Shown: positions 42,027-51,367 of the stretch, one piece after another
Layout: the number at the start of each line of letters is the position of its first letter
How positions within the stretch are numbered: position 1 is the first letter of the stretch
NCBI GenBank assembly: GCA_027533425.1
Contig: JAPZUD010000002.1
Location: 1-64,000 of the forward strand
Direction: 5' to 3'
DNA: 64,000 nucleotides
Origin: Beijerinckiaceae bacterium
GTDB lineage: Bacteria > Pseudomonadota > Alphaproteobacteria > Rhizobiales > Beijerinckiaceae
Notes under the pieces: generated by a model
What the model was told of the DNA's origin: nothing
Databases searched by the model: none
The model's input: the letters and a program-made list of their open reading frames with translations, nothing else
Translations under genes and position numbers: made by a program

Positions 42027-42848
42027 TCAACTCTGGTTTGCCAGCAGCCGGCCGAGATGGACCGGCAGGACTTCGCGGCGATACCAGTCGCTGGCGATCG
42101 CGTCGGTCACAGGCTGGACGCCCTCGAGCGCGGCCGCCCGGGCCGCGGCGATGCCGTTGGCATCGAGTGCCTTGCCTTCGAGGGCGCGCTCGACCCCGCG
42201 TGCGCGGACGGGCAGTGGGCCCATCGCGCCATAGGCCACCCGCGCCTGGCCGATCCGGCTGGCATGGCCCGGCAGATGGGCAGCGATCGAGAGGACCGAC
42301 AGGCCTTTCGGCTTGACGCGGCTGACCTTGAGGAAGCGGAAATCGCCCGGCGCGACCGGCCGGTTGAACTGGACCGACGCCACGAGGCGGGCCTCCCCGC
42401 GCGACCGGCCGGCGAGGAATTCCTCGATCGGAACGGCACGCGGGCTGCCATAGCCGGCCAGCACCATCACCTGCGCATCGAGCGCCAGCAGCGCGACGGC
42501 GAAATCGCCATAGGGCGCGGCGGCAAAGAGGTTGCCGCCGATAGTCGCCATGTTGCGGATGGCCGGTCCCCCCACCGCCCGCGCGGCGGCATGGAGGAAG
42601 CCGAGTTCGCGACTGGCGAGGATCGCGGCCATAGTCGCGCCGGCACCGAGTTCGATCCGCGTGCCGGAGACCTGGATCTGCCGCCAGGCCGGGTCGGTCA
42701 CGCGCAGGAGGGTGCCATCGGTCAGGCGGCCCTCGTTGACGTCGCGCATCACGAGGGTCCCGCCGGACAGGAGCGTGGTGCGGGAATCCGCGGCGAGGAT
42801 GCCGGCGGCTTCGGACAGGCTCTGGACCACACGCAGCGCAAGGGGCAT
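42027..42848 (-). CDS. Molybdenum hydroxylase FAD-binding subunit
   Basis: The 273-residue protein is a CoxM/XDH medium-subunit type flavoprotein of the PCMH fold, with LLSGGTLVMRDVNEG for the FAD and the diagnostic RNMATIGGNLFAAAPYGDFA. It accepts electrons from the 2Fe-2S subunit and reduces the final acceptor. The ATG at 42848 has GGGAG 6 bases upstream. It is the first of the four hydroxylase genes and follows the SRPBCC gene without a gap. Confidence 0.9.
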   Translation of the reverse strand: MPLALRVVQSLSEAAGILAADSRTTLLSGGTLVMRDVNEGRLTDGTLLRVTDPAWRQIQVSGTRIELGAGATMAAILASRELGFLHAAARAVGGPAIRNMATIGGNLFAAAPYGDFAVALLALDAQVMVLAGYGSPRAVPIEEFLAGRSRGEARLVASVQFNRPVAPGDFRFLKVSRVKPKGLSVLSIAAHLPGHASRIGQARVAYGAMGPLPVRARGVERALEGKALDANGIAAARAAALEGVQPVTDAIASDWYRREVLPVHLGRLLANQS

Positions 42849-42849
42849 G

Positions 42850-43302
42850 TCAGGCTCCCGTCTCGAGGAGTTGGGGCAATTGCCGGACGGCTTCCATGCC
42901 GGCGACATAGACATCCTCGCCCACCATCCGGGCGAATTCCTCCTCGCGGCCGGCCGGGGTGGTGAAGCGGCTCTCCCAATGCCAGAAGCTCCGGTTGCCA
43001 TCCGTCACCGGGAGGAGCCGGATATGGGCGACATAGTTGAAGAGCGGAACCGGCGTATCGAGCAGGCAATAGGAGTAGCTCATCTCGAGATCCGAGAGGC
43101 TCAGCAGCTGCTCGCGCAACTCGCTGCCGTCGCGCAGGGTGAAGCGCCGCACGCAGCCGACCTTGTCCACCGGATGGCCCCGCTCGATCTGGCTGGTCGC
43201 CACGATCGGGTGATACTGGTCATGTGCGTTGAAATCACGCACGACGGCCCAGAGGCGGTCGACCGGCACATCGATGATCGTGCTGCGCACCACTTTCGGC
43301 AT
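42850..43302 (-). CDS. SRPBCC-family protein (CoxG/polyketide cyclase-like), copy 2
   Basis: The 150-residue protein has a START/SRPBCC fold, seen in STIIDVPVDRLWAVVRDFNA and VGCVRRFTLRDGSELREQLL. It is a tandem paralogue of the next gene upstream (43304-43741), with 1 bp between them. Next to Mo hydroxylase and CoxD/CoxE-like genes it resembles CoxG, which anchors the hydroxylase at the membrane. Unlike some CoxG proteins it has no C-terminal helix, so a soluble ligand-binding role is also possible. Confidence 0.82.
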   Translation of the reverse strand: MPKVVRSTIIDVPVDRLWAVVRDFNAHDQYHPIVATSQIERGHPVDKVGCVRRFTLRDGSELREQLLSLSDLEMSYSYCLLDTPVPLFNYVAHIRLLPVTDGNRSFWHWESRFTTPAGREEEFARMVGEDVYVAGMEAVRQLPQLLETGA

Positions 43303-43303
43303 G

Positions 43304-43741
43304 TCAGCCCCCGAAAGCCCGCTTCAGCGCGTCGAAGCCGCCCTGGAAGACATTGCCGCCAATGCCGTTGACCAGATCGGCCTCCTTGTCGGCTGCGCAA
43401 TCGAATTCGGCCGACCATTCGATGAAGGTCCGGTCCTGGTCGGTGACCGGCGTCAGGCGCAGGGTGGCGACGTAATTGGTCAGCGGCATCGGCGAGTCGA
43501 GGATCGAGTAGGTGCAGAACATGTCGTAATCCGACAGGCCCAGCAGCTGCTCGCGCAGGCGGTCGCCGTTCCGGAGCGAGAAGGCCCGGATACAGCCGAC
43601 CTTGTCGGCCGGCTCGCCATTCTCGATCCGGCTTTCGGCGATAGCCGGGTGCCAGTTCGGCAGGCCGTTGAAATCCCGCACCCGGGCCCAGACCCGGGCC
43701 GCCGGCGCATTGATCACGCTGGAAGCGTAGACGCGTGCCAT
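43304..43741 (-). CDS. SRPBCC-family protein (CoxG/polyketide cyclase-like), copy 1
   Basis: The 145-residue protein has the same fold and motifs as its neighbour: SSVINAPAARVWARVRDFNG, VGCIRAFSLRNGDRLREQLL and LTNYVATLRLTPVTD. The two copies probably arose by tandem duplication and later diverged, mainly at the C-terminus. It starts 29 bp after the flotillin stop. The ligand is unknown; Bet v 1-like proteins bind hydrophobic or aromatic molecules. Confidence 0.82.
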   Translation of the reverse strand: MARVYASSVINAPAARVWARVRDFNGLPNWHPAIAESRIENGEPADKVGCIRAFSLRNGDRLREQLLGLSDYDMFCTYSILDSPMPLTNYVATLRLTPVTDQDRTFIEWSAEFDCAADKEADLVNGIGGNVFQGGFDALKRAFGG

Positions 43742-43770
43742 GGGTCACCTGCTCACTTTACGAAACCGGA

Positions 43771-46395
43771 TCACTTTTTCTCACCGCCGCCATCCTTGGC
43801 CCCGCCATCCTTGGGTTTGGACGGCTGGGCATCCTTGGCGACGCGCTGCATGTCGGAGGCCTCGCGCATCAGCCCGCCCATCTTGGCGAGGCTGCCGCCC
43901 TCGATGCCGATCTCTTTCAGCACCTCGTCGATCAGCGGCGCCTGGACACGATAGCGCAACGCGCTCTCGATCACCTCGTCGGTCGGCGTGCGGCCGGAGC
44001 CGGAACCGGCGCTGCCAAGGCCATCGACATGGAGGATCTTGATGCCGTCGATCTTCTCCATCGGCTTGACGCTCTCGCGGACGATGCCCTCGATCCGGTC
44101 GAGCAGGCGGCGGCGGAACAGGCCGTAGCGGGCGCCATCCGTCAGCACATTCTCGGCCTCGTAGAGCAGGCGCTGCGCCTCGGCCTCGACCGCGCGGCGG
44201 ACCTTGTCGGCCTCGGCGGCGATGCGGGTTTCCTCGGCCGCCTTCTCCGCCATCATCACCTCGACGGTGCGGCGGCGCTTCGCGGTCTCGCGCTCACGCA
44301 CGGTGGTGACCAGTTCAGCGGCCTCGACCGCCTTGGCCTTGGCCAGTTCCGCCTGGGCAGCGGCGGCACTTTCCTCGAGCGACTTGGTATACAGCGTGAT
44401 GGCCTTTTCCATCGCCGCATTCTCGACATCGCGCTCGCGTTCGATCTCGAGCTTGCGCAGGTCGCGCTGGCGGCCGACCCGGGCGGCGTCGAGGCCGCGA
44501 TCCGAGGCGATCCGGGCGCGCTCGACTTCCTCGTTCGAGACGATCTGCGCTTCCTGCAGGGCCTGGACCCGGGCGATTTCCAGCTGCTCGATCACGCGCT
44601 TGCGCTCGAGGCGGGCCGCTTCGAGCGCCTGCTCGCGGGCGACATCGGTCCGCTCGACCTCCTGCTTCGCCACGATCTCGGCCTGACGCAGCGCCTTGTC
44701 GGCATCGGTACGCTCAGCCTTCTTGGCGGCAAGCGTAATGGCGCGGTCTTCCTCGGCCAGTTCGACGCTGCGCTTCTGCTCGATCTGCAGGATCTCGCGC
44801 GTCTTGGTCGAGGCAATGCGCTCTTCCTCGATCTTCAGTTCGGCGGCGATGCGCTGCCGCTCGACCGCATCGCGGCGCTGGATCTCGGCGGCCTCGAGTT
44901 CCTCCGTCCGGCGGATTTCGAGCCGTCGCGTTGCCAGTTCCGAGGCGATGCGCTCGGCGGCGATGGCCTTTTCCTGCGCAATCCGGGCAGCCTCGGTGGC
45001 CTCGCGGGCGGTGATCTCGGCGGTCTCGACCACCTTGTTACGCTCGATCTCCAGTTTGCGGCGGCCTTCCTCGAAGCTGATCCGCTCGGCGGTGACCGCA
45101 TTTTCCTGCGCGATCCGGGCCTTTTCCACCGCCTCGCGGGCGGCAATCTCGGCCTCGTCCAGCGCCTTGTTGCGTGCGATCTCGAGGTTGCGGATCTCCT
45201 GCTCGCGGCCGATCCGCTCGGCATTGACGAGGGCTTCCTGTGTGATGCGGGCCTTCTCGGTGGATTCGCGCGCGGCGATTTCCGCCGCCTCGAGCATCCG
45301 CGTCCGCTCGATCTCCTTCTGGCGGGTTTCCAGCTCGGAGGCGATCCGCGCGGCCTGGATGGTCTTGTCGTTGAAGATCCGGGCCTTCTCGATCTCCTCG
45401 CGGGCGAGGATCTCGGCTGATTCAACCGCCTTCGTGCGTTCGATCTCGCGCTGGCGGACCTCGCGGTCGGAGGAGATCCGCGCCTCGCTGATGGCGCGCT
45501 CATTGGCGATCTTCGCCTTCTCGATCTCCTCGCGGGAGAGGATCTGGGCCTGCTCGGCTTCGGTATCCCGGGCCGCACGCTCGCGCGCCACCTCGGCCCG
45601 TTGCATCGCCCGGCGGATCTCGATCTCGCGCTGCTGCTCAAGCCGGGCGGTTTCGCTCTCGCGTTCGATATCGAGGGCCTGCCGTTCCGCCTCGAGGTTG
45701 CGGGTGCGGATGCGGATCATCGAATCCTGCTCGATATCGTTGCGGAGTTTCCGCTTTTCCTCGATCTCCTCGATGATCCGCGTCAGACCTTCGGCATCGA
45801 AGCGGTTGGACGGGTTGAAATATTGCAGGTCGGTCTGGTCGAGATCGGTGATCGCCACGGATTCCAGCACGAGCCCGTTCTGCTCCATCATATCGACGGC
45901 GGCATCGCGCACGCGCTGGACATAGAGCCCGCGCTGCTCGTGCATTTCCTCCATCGACATTTCCGAGGCGACCGAGCGCAGGGCCGAGATGAATTTGCCG
46001 GAGAGCAGCGCATTGAGCTGGTCGGGCTGCAGGGTCCGCCGGCCCAGAGTGGCCGCGGCGATGGAGACCGAGGGCCTGTCGGGGCGAACGCGGACATAGA
46101 ATTCCGCATCGATATCGACACGCATCCGGTCCCGTGTGATCAGCGCATCCTGGTTGGCCCGGGTAACGGCCATGCGCAGGACATTCATGTTCACCGGCGT
46201 CACATCATGGATGATCGGCAGCACGAAGGCGCCGCCATTGATCACCACCTTTTCGCCGAACAGGCCGGTCCTCACGAAGGAGACCTCCTTCGACGAGCGG
46301 CGATAGAGCCAGTTCACCAGATAGACGATGATCGCGATCACGATCACCGCCACGATGAGCCAGAGAATGAGGGTTCCGATCAGTTGCCCCGTCAT
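43771..46395 (-). CDS. Very long flotillin-like SPFH protein with 44-residue coiled-coil repeats
   Basis: The 874-residue protein has an N-terminal membrane helix (about 8-29), an SPFH/band 7 domain (about 35-215; SFVRTGLFGEKVVINGGAFV, DRMRVDIDAEFYVRV, FDAEGLTRIIEEIEEKRKLR), a very long charged coiled coil (about 215-740) and a C-terminal flotillin-type oligomerisation region (IKILHVDGLGSAGSGSGRTP) with a KPKDGGAKDGGG tail. Residues 283-659 hold eight units of exactly 44 residues with the pattern AEIxxREEIEKARI...RRLEIERxKxVE. Typical flotillins have about 430-650 residues, so this one is expanded. It scaffolds membrane microdomains. It sits between hydroxylase-accessory genes and the PEP-hydrolase-like gene, suggesting that it organises the pathway at the membrane. 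Confidence 0.9.
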   Translation of the reverse strand: MTGQLIGTLILWLIVAVIVIAIIVYLVNWLYRRSSKEVSFVRTGLFGEKVVINGGAFVLPIIHDVTPVNMNVLRMAVTRANQDALITRDRMRVDIDAEFYVRVRPDRPSVSIAAATLGRRTLQPDQLNALLSGKFISALRSVASEMSMEEMHEQRGLYVQRVRDAAVDMMEQNGLVLESVAITDLDQTDLQYFNPSNRFDAEGLTRIIEEIEEKRKLRNDIEQDSMIRIRTRNLEAERQALDIERESETARLEQQREIEIRRAMQRAEVARERAARDTEAEQAQILSREEIEKAKIANERAISEARISSDREVRQREIERTKAVESAEILAREEIEKARIFNDKTIQAARIASELETRQKEIERTRMLEAAEIAARESTEKARITQEALVNAERIGREQEIRNLEIARNKALDEAEIAAREAVEKARIAQENAVTAERISFEEGRRKLEIERNKVVETAEITAREATEAARIAQEKAIAAERIASELATRRLEIRRTEELEAAEIQRRDAVERQRIAAELKIEEERIASTKTREILQIEQKRSVELAEEDRAITLAAKKAERTDADKALRQAEIVAKQEVERTDVAREQALEAARLERKRVIEQLEIARVQALQEAQIVSNEEVERARIASDRGLDAARVGRQRDLRKLEIERERDVENAAMEKAITLYTKSLEESAAAAQAELAKAKAVEAAELVTTVRERETAKRRRTVEVMMAEKAAEETRIAAEADKVRRAVEAEAQRLLYEAENVLTDGARYGLFRRRLLDRIEGIVRESVKPMEKIDGIKILHVDGLGSAGSGSGRTPTDEVIESALRYRVQAPLIDEVLKEIGIEGGSLAKMGGLMREASDMQRVAKDAQPSKPKDGGAKDGGGEKK
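44419..45549 (-). repeat. Coding tandem repeats (8 x 132 bp) in the flotillin gene
   Basis: Eight units of 44 codons encode residues 283-659 of the flotillin. Units 1-6 (283-546) are contiguous, a 25-residue non-matching break follows (547-571), and units 7-8 (572-659) resume. Each starts AEI or AQI plus a basic/acidic run, for example AEIAAREAVEKARIAQENAV. The length 44 equals four 11-residue (hendecad) turns, expected for straight or right-handed coiled coils. DNA identity between units is moderate, so this is an old expansion. Confidence 0.85.
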
Positions 46396-46423
46396 GTCAC
46401 GTTCCTCCCTCAGCCTGCCTGCC

Positions 46424-47278
46424 TCACGCCGGCCCCGGCGTGCCGCCTGTGCGGCTGATTGTCTTGAAAGCCCTGGTCTGTTCGCGGATCGCCACTTCCA
46501 CCGGCAGGCGCTCCATCGAGGACGCGCCGTAGAAGCCGTGGCAATGGCGGGTGTTCTTCATGATGAAATCGGCGTCCGGCGGTTCGGCCACCGGGCCGCC
46601 ATGGACGAGGATGATCGCATCCGGCTTGACGGCGAGCGCCGCCGCTGCCCAGGAATCGACGATAGCCGGGCAATCCTTCAGCTTGAGCGCGGTTTCCGCA
46701 CCGATCGAGCCGCCGGTCGTCAGGCCCAGATGGCAGACGATGATATCCGCGCCCGCGCCGGCCATGGCGGCGGCATCAGCCTCCGAGAAGACATAGGGCG
46801 TGGTCAGCAGGCCCTTCTGCCCGGCCAGCCGGATCATCTCGACCTCGAGGCCGAAGCCCATGCCGGTTTCCTCGAGATTGGCGCGGAAAACGCCGTCGAT
46901 CAGCCCGACGGTCGGGAAATTCTGCACGCCGGAAAAGCCGATCCGCGCGACATCGTCGAGGAAGACATCCATCGAGCGGAAGGGATCGGTGCCGCAGACC
47001 CCGGCAATGACCGGTGTCTTCTTCACCACCGGCAGCACCTCGCTCGCCATGTCCATGACGATGGCATTGGCATCGCCATAGGGCATCAGGCCGGAAAGCG
47101 AGCCGCGCCCGGCCATGCGGAACCGGCCGGAATTATAGATGACAATCAGGTCGATGCCGCCGGCTTCCTCGCATTTCGCGGAGAGCCCGGTTCCGGCACC
47201 GCCGCCGACAATCGGCTCTCCCCGCGCGATCATGGCGCGGTAGCGGTCCAGCAACTCGGCACGGGAAAAGCGGGGCAT
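46424..47278 (-). CDS. PEP-hydrolase-family TIM barrel protein
   Basis: The 284-residue protein matches the phosphoenolpyruvate hydrolase-like family (PF09370 type), with [56 protein letters not shown] and [11 protein letters not shown]. The family is usually encoded next to Tm-1-like (UPF0261) proteins, as here, 3 bp downstream of the LivF/Tm-1 fusion. The enzymatic activity is not well established; a role in breaking down a carboxylated intermediate is inferred. Gene order argues that it works on the material imported by the Liv-type transporter. Confidence 0.85.
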   Translation of the reverse strand: MPRFSRAELLDRYRAMIARGEPIVGGGAGTGLSAKCEEAGGIDLIVIYNSGRFRMAGRGSLSGLMPYGDANAIVMDMASEVLPVVKKTPVIAGVCGTDPFRSMDVFLDDVARIGFSGVQNFPTVGLIDGVFRANLEETGMGFGLEVEMIRLAGQKGLLTTPYVFSEADAAAMAGAGADIIVCHLGLTTGGSIGAETALKLKDCPAIVDSWAAAALAVKPDAIILVHGGPVAEPPDADFIMKNTRHCHGFYGASSMERLPVEVAIREQTRAFKTISRTGGTPGPA

Positions 47279-47281
47279 GTC

Positions 47282-49507
47282 TCAGGTCCTGCCGGTAGCG
47301 CCCCGGAAGCGGCCCTGATGCAGCGCACGGAAATGCTGCGCGAGGGCCGCCGCGAAGGCGGGGTCATTGATGTGATGGGGCAACCGGATGAGCTGCCGTG
47401 TCGCGGTAACGCGGATCGTCGAGGCAATCGCATCAAACAGGGCGGCATCTGCGGCGGGATCCCAGAAAGGCTGCCCCGGCGCATCCAGCGCCGAGACGCC
47501 GCCTTCCGGCAGCAGAAAGCGCACGGGCCCTTCCATCTGGTTGAGGCGTTCGCCGATCCAGCGGCCCATCCGGGCATTCTCTTCTGCCGTGGTCCGCATC
47601 AGGGTGATCTGCGGGTTATGCGGGTAGAAAAGCCGCTGGCGATACTGCGCGGGCACGGTGTCGGGCGCGGCGAAATTGACCATGTCGAGCGCACCGACCG
47701 AGCCGACATAGGGGATCTTCGTACGGATCACCGCGCCGAAGCGATCCTCGGTGGCAGGCAGGATGCCGCCCATCATCATGTCGCAGATCTCGGTGGTCGA
47801 GACGTCGATCACGCCGGGCACGAGGCCAGAGTCGATCAGCTTTTCCATCGAGCGGCCGCCTGTGCCGGTGGCATGGAAGACCAGCGGCTCCCATTCCCGC
47901 TCGATCAGCCGCGTCACCTGCTGGACGCAGGGCGTTGTCACGCCGAACATGGTCAGCCCGACCAGCGGCTTTTCGGCCTCGGGTCGGCGCGTCACGGGCC
48001 CGTGCTGCTGCTCGTGGAAGCTCCGCGCCATGGCTGCCATGGCCTGCGCGGCATTGCCGAGCACCGTCCGCGAGACACGGTTCAGCCCCTGAACATCAGT
48101 CACGGAATGCATCATGGTGATGTCCGTCGCACCGACATAGGCCGCGACATTGCCCGAGGCCATGGTCGACACCATCAGCTTCGGCACGCCGACGGGCAGC
48201 GTCTGCATGCCGGCGGTGGCGATGGCCGTGCCGCCCGAGCCGCCGGCCGAGAGGATGCCGATCACGCCCTGCTGGCGCGCCATCCAGGCGCGGAAGGCCT
48301 CGGTCATGGCGGCGACGGCCTTGCCGCGATCGCCGGAGGCAATGCCGGCGGAACCGGTCGGCAGGGCGAGCGCAACCTCCTGCGCCGAGACATCGGCCCC
48401 CTGGTTGCGGCCATTGGTCGAGAGATCGACAAGGCGGGTGCGCAGGCCGGCGGCCTTGATCGCGTCGCGCAGGAAACGCAATTCGTCGCCCTTGGTATCG
48501 AGCGTACCGGCGATGATGACATGCGGCTCCTGCGGTGCGCGGGCGGCGAGCGGCGAGACATCGCCGACACGCCGGCCATCGATCGTGGCGAGGGTCGGCC
48601 GGGAGATGGTGCGGGCCTGCGCCTCGATCCGCGCGGCGGGCACATCCTGCGACCAGCGCGTAGGGAGTGTGGGATTGGCATTGTAGACCCGGATGGGGCC
48701 CTGCGGGGCCGGAGCGGCCGGGCCGGCAGCGCCGGAAGGCGCCCCGGTAACGGCGGGCTCGGTCTCGTCATGGCTGTGCCGGCCGACACCGAGCAGGCGC
48801 TGCTGGAGATCGCGGTCGGCGGCGAGAACCGACGAGGCGATGACGCGGTGGATCCGGCCATTGACCATGATGGCGATCGTGTCCGACATCTGCGTCGCGA
48901 CGCCGATATTCTGCTCGATCACGAGGATCGAGACATCGCCTTCCGCAGCGAGGCGAACGAGCGTTTCCTCGACATGCGCGACAATGACCGGGGCAAGGCC
49001 CTCGGTCGGCTCGTCCATGATGAGCAGGCGCGGATTCATCAGCAAAGCGCGGCTGATCGCCAGCATCTGCTGCTCGCCGCCCGAGAGCTGGCCGCCGCCA
49101 TTGCGCCGCCGTTCGGCGAGGCGCGGGAAGACCTCGTAGATGCGCTCCGGCGTCCAGGCGCCCTTCCCGCGCGACATCAGGCGGAGATGCTCGTCCACCG
49201 TCAGCGAGCGCCAGAGCCGCCTGCCCTGCGGCACATAGCCGATGCCCAGCCGGGCAATCTCGGCGGAGGTCCGGCCAACCAGTTCCTCGCCCATGAACCG
49301 GATCGAGCCGGACGAGACCGGCACGAGGCCCATGATGGCCTTGCACATGGTGGTCTTGCCCATGCCATTGCGGCCGACGACCGAAAGCACGCCCGAATGC
49401 AGGGCGAGATCGACGCCCTGCACGGCATGCGAGCGGCCATAGAAGACGTTGACGCCCTGGAGTTGCAGGATCGGCGCGCCGGCGCCGCGGGTGGCGCGCT
49501 CACTCAT
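47282..49507 (-). CDS. Fusion of LivF-type ABC ATPase and Tm-1-like (UPF0261) protein
   Basis: The 741-residue protein has a LivF-like ATPase at residues 1-245: Walker [10 protein letters not shown] (45-53), signature LSGGEQQ (141-147), Walker B LLIMDEP. A Pro/Ala-rich linker covers 246-327. A complete Tm-1-like ATP-binding domain (328-741) starts [20 protein letters not shown] and includes [19 protein letters not shown] and [22 protein letters not shown]0261/Tm-1 proteins bind ATP; their bacterial role is unclear. Fusion to the importer's ATPase ties substrate uptake to the next step. It overlaps LivG by 8 bp and precedes the PEP-hydrolase-like gene. Confidence 0.93.
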   Translation of the reverse strand: MSERATRGAGAPILQLQGVNVFYGRSHAVQGVDLALHSGVLSVVGRNGMGKTTMCKAIMGLVPVSSGSIRFMGEELVGRTSAEIARLGIGYVPQGRRLWRSLTVDEHLRLMSRGKGAWTPERIYEVFPRLAERRRNGGGQLSGGEQQMLAISRALLMNPRLLIMDEPTEGLAPVIVAHVEETLVRLAAEGDVSILVIEQNIGVATQMSDTIAIMVNGRIHRVIASSVLAADRDLQQRLLGVGRHSHDETEPAVTGAPSGAAGPAAPAPQGPIRVYNANPTLPTRWSQDVPAARIEAQARTISRPTLATIDGRRVGDVSPLAARAPQEPHVIIAGTLDTKGDELRFLRDAIKAAGLRTRLVDLSTNGRNQGADVSAQEVALALPTGSAGIASGDRGKAVAAMTEAFRAWMARQQGVIGILSAGGSGGTAIATAGMQTLPVGVPKLMVSTMASGNVAAYVGATDITMMHSVTDVQGLNRVSRTVLGNAAQAMAAMARSFHEQQHGPVTRRPEAEKPLVGLTMFGVTTPCVQQVTRLIEREWEPLVFHATGTGGRSMEKLIDSGLVPGVIDVSTTEICDMMMGGILPATEDRFGAVIRTKIPYVGSVGALDMVNFAAPDTVPAQYRQRLFYPHNPQITLMRTTAEENARMGRWIGERLNQMEGPVRFLLPEGGVSALDAPGQPFWDPAADAALFDAIASTIRVTATRQLIRLPHHINDPAFAAALAQHFRALHQGRFRGATGRT

Positions 49508-50303
49508 GGCCGCCTCCGAGGTAGAGTTCCTGAACCTCGGGATCGTCCTCGATCTCCTCCGGCCGACCTTCCTTGAAGATGCGGCCGTTATGCATCATCG
49601 TCACGCTCTCGACGACGCGCAAAGCCACATCCATGTCGTGTTCGATGATGATGTAGCCGATATGGGACGGCAGCGTTGTCAGGATCGAGACGAGGTCGCG
49701 CCGCTCGGTCGGGGAAAGGCCCGCCGCCGGTTCGTCGAACAGGATGAAGCGCGGCGCGCCCGAAAGGGCGAGCGCGATTTCGAGCTGGCGCTGCTGGCCA
49801 TAGGCGAGTTCGCCGACGAGCCGGTCCTTCTCCGCCGTCAGATGCACGGCCTCGACCAGCGTTTCCGCGGCATGGACGAGGGCATCGTCGCGCCGGGGTC
49901 GGATCAGCGAGAAGCGGTTCCGCGAGACGCCCCGGCAGGCGAGATAGACATTGTCAATCACCGAAAGGCCCGCGAAAAGCGAGGAGATCTGGTAGGTGCG
50001 GCGCAGGCCGCGCCGGATCCGCTCATGCGGCGGAAAGAGGGTGACATCCTCGCCGAAGAAGCGGATCAGCCCTGCCGTGGGCAGGAAATCGCCGGTGATG
50101 CAGTTGAACAACGTGGTCTTGCCGGCGCCGTTCGAGCCCAGAACGGCACGGCGCTCGCCCGGGCGGACTGAGAGCGTGACATCGGAAATGGCGGCCAGCG
50201 CGCCGAACATCTTGGTGATGCCGCGCAATTCCAGTGCGTTGCCGGCACTGACATGGCTCTGTCCGAGGGCGACAGGGCGCGGCGGTGTGACGGGGGCGTT
50301 CAT
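49500..50303 (-). CDS. Branched-chain amino acid/amide-type ABC ATPase (LivG-like)
   Basis: The 267-residue ATPase has Walker [10 protein letters not shown] (56-64), the LivG-type signature [13 protein letters not shown], Walker B FILFDEP and H-loop [12 protein letters not shown]. The ATG at 50303 overlaps the LivM stop by 4 bp (50300-50303). It pairs with the LivF half of the downstream fusion. The family transports branched-chain amino acids, urea or short amides; the substrate here is probably a nitrogenous compound of the pathway. Confidence 0.92.
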   Translation of the reverse strand: MNAPVTPPRPVALGQSHVSAGNALELRGITKMFGALAAISDVTLSVRPGERRAVLGSNGAGKTTLFNCITGDFLPTAGLIRFFGEDVTLFPPHERIRRGLRRTYQISSLFAGLSVIDNVYLACRGVSRNRFSLIRPRRDDALVHAAETLVEAVHLTAEKDRLVGELAYGQQRQLEIALALSGAPRFILFDEPAAGLSPTERRDLVSILTTLPSHIGYIIIEHDMDVALRVVESVTMMHNGRIFKEGRPEEIEDDPEVQELYLGGGHE

Positions 50304-51364
50304 GCCACACCTCCCCCCGTCTTCTGGTCCTGCTGCTGGCGGCGGCGCGCGCGCCAGCGGTCCCACAGGCCCAGCACGCCATCGGGCGAGAACAGCACGA
50401 TGGCGAGGAAGCCGAGGCCGATGATCAGCTTGAAGCGATCGGCGGAGAAGCCGAAAAAGCCGAGGATATCCGGCGAGAAGACCTGCAATATCACATAGAT
50501 GAAGGCGCCGATGAAGGGCCCGAGCGGCCGGCGCATGCCGCCGACCACCGCCACGACCAGCACGTCGATCGCGGCGGACATGCCGATCGTGCCCGGCGCG
50601 ATCTGTGCATTCTGCCAGACCAGCAGGATACCGCCGGCCGAGGCGAAGACGCTGGCCAGGGCATAGGCCGCGACGCGATGGGCGGTGACATTGAAGCCGA
50701 GCGCGGCCATCCGGCGGGGATTGTCCCTCACGCCCTGCAAGGCGAGGCCAAAGGGCGAGCGCGAGACATAGACCACCGCACCATAGGACAAGGCGGCCAA
50801 GGCGAGGCTGAGATAGTAGAAGGGCACGGGATCGCGCCAGTTCACCCCGAAAAGCTGCGGCGGAAGGACGAGGTTGAATCCGGAATAGCCGTTGAAGATC
50901 GTGTAGTTCTGCCGGGTGAAGTAGAAGAAGGCCGCCGCGATGGCGAGCGTGATCATGATCGTGTAGATGCCCTCTGTCCGCACGGCGAGCGCCCCGGAAA
51001 TCGTCGCGAAGAGCGCGGCAATCAGGAAGGCGGCAGGCAGGACGATCCACCAGGCAAGGCCAAGGCTGACGGTGACCGTGCCGGAATTGCCGAGAATCGC
51101 AACCATGTAGCCGGCCATGCCGGCAATGGACATCTGCAGCAGGCTGACCATGCCGCCATAGCCGGCGAGGAACATCAGGCTGAGCCCGATCATGCCGAGG
51201 ATGAAGGTCCAGCCCATGACCTGGAACAGCCAGAAATTGTTGGCCACGACCGGCAGGAAGAGCAGCACCACCGCCAGCGCCCACCAGGGTGCGGGGATGC
51301 GTTCGAACCAGAGTTTCTGGTCAGCGCGGTTGACGAAGCGGGGGGCCTGGTCGGTCATTGCCAT
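50300..51364 (-). CDS. Branched-chain amino acid/amide-type ABC permease (LivM-like)
   Basis: The 354-residue permease has about nine or ten helices and the LivM landmarks GYGGMVSLLQMSIAGMAGYM, DNPRRMAALGFNV and GMRRPLGPFIGAFIYV. It ends with a basic, Gln-rich tail. It lies 3 bp after LivH and overlaps LivG by 4 bp. It forms the importer channel with LivH. Confidence 0.92.
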   Translation of the reverse strand: MAMTDQAPRFVNRADQKLWFERIPAPWWALAVVLLFLPVVANNFWLFQVMGWTFILGMIGLSLMFLAGYGGMVSLLQMSIAGMAGYMVAILGNSGTVTVSLGLAWWIVLPAAFLIAALFATISGALAVRTEGIYTIMITLAIAAAFFYFTRQNYTIFNGYSGFNLVLPPQLFGVNWRDPVPFYYLSLALAALSYGAVVYVSRSPFGLALQGVRDNPRRMAALGFNVTAHRVAAYALASVFASAGGILLVWQNAQIAPGTIGMSAAIDVLVVAVVGGMRRPLGPFIGAFIYVILQVFSPDILGFFGFSADRFKLIIGLGFLAIVLFSPDGVLGLWDRWRARRRQQQDQKTGGGVA

Positions 51365-51367
51365 GGG

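Noticed and set aside
44419-45549. CRISPR array or simple DNA tandem repeat
   Set aside because: The periodicity is at protein level (44 residues) in a conserved frame. DNA units are diverged and there are no spacers.
46328-49576. A 1082-codon open frame on the plus strand
   Set aside because: It lies antisense to the PEP-hydrolase-like gene and the LivF/Tm-1 fusion, which have clear domains and motifs. Its His/Gly/Asp-rich, low-similarity composition is typical of a frame opposite GC-rich genes.
49500-51284. LivG extended to a 594-residue protein
   Set aside because: The first 327 codons are the LivM gene read in another frame. The ATG at 50303 overlaps the LivM stop by 4 bp and gives normal LivG length.
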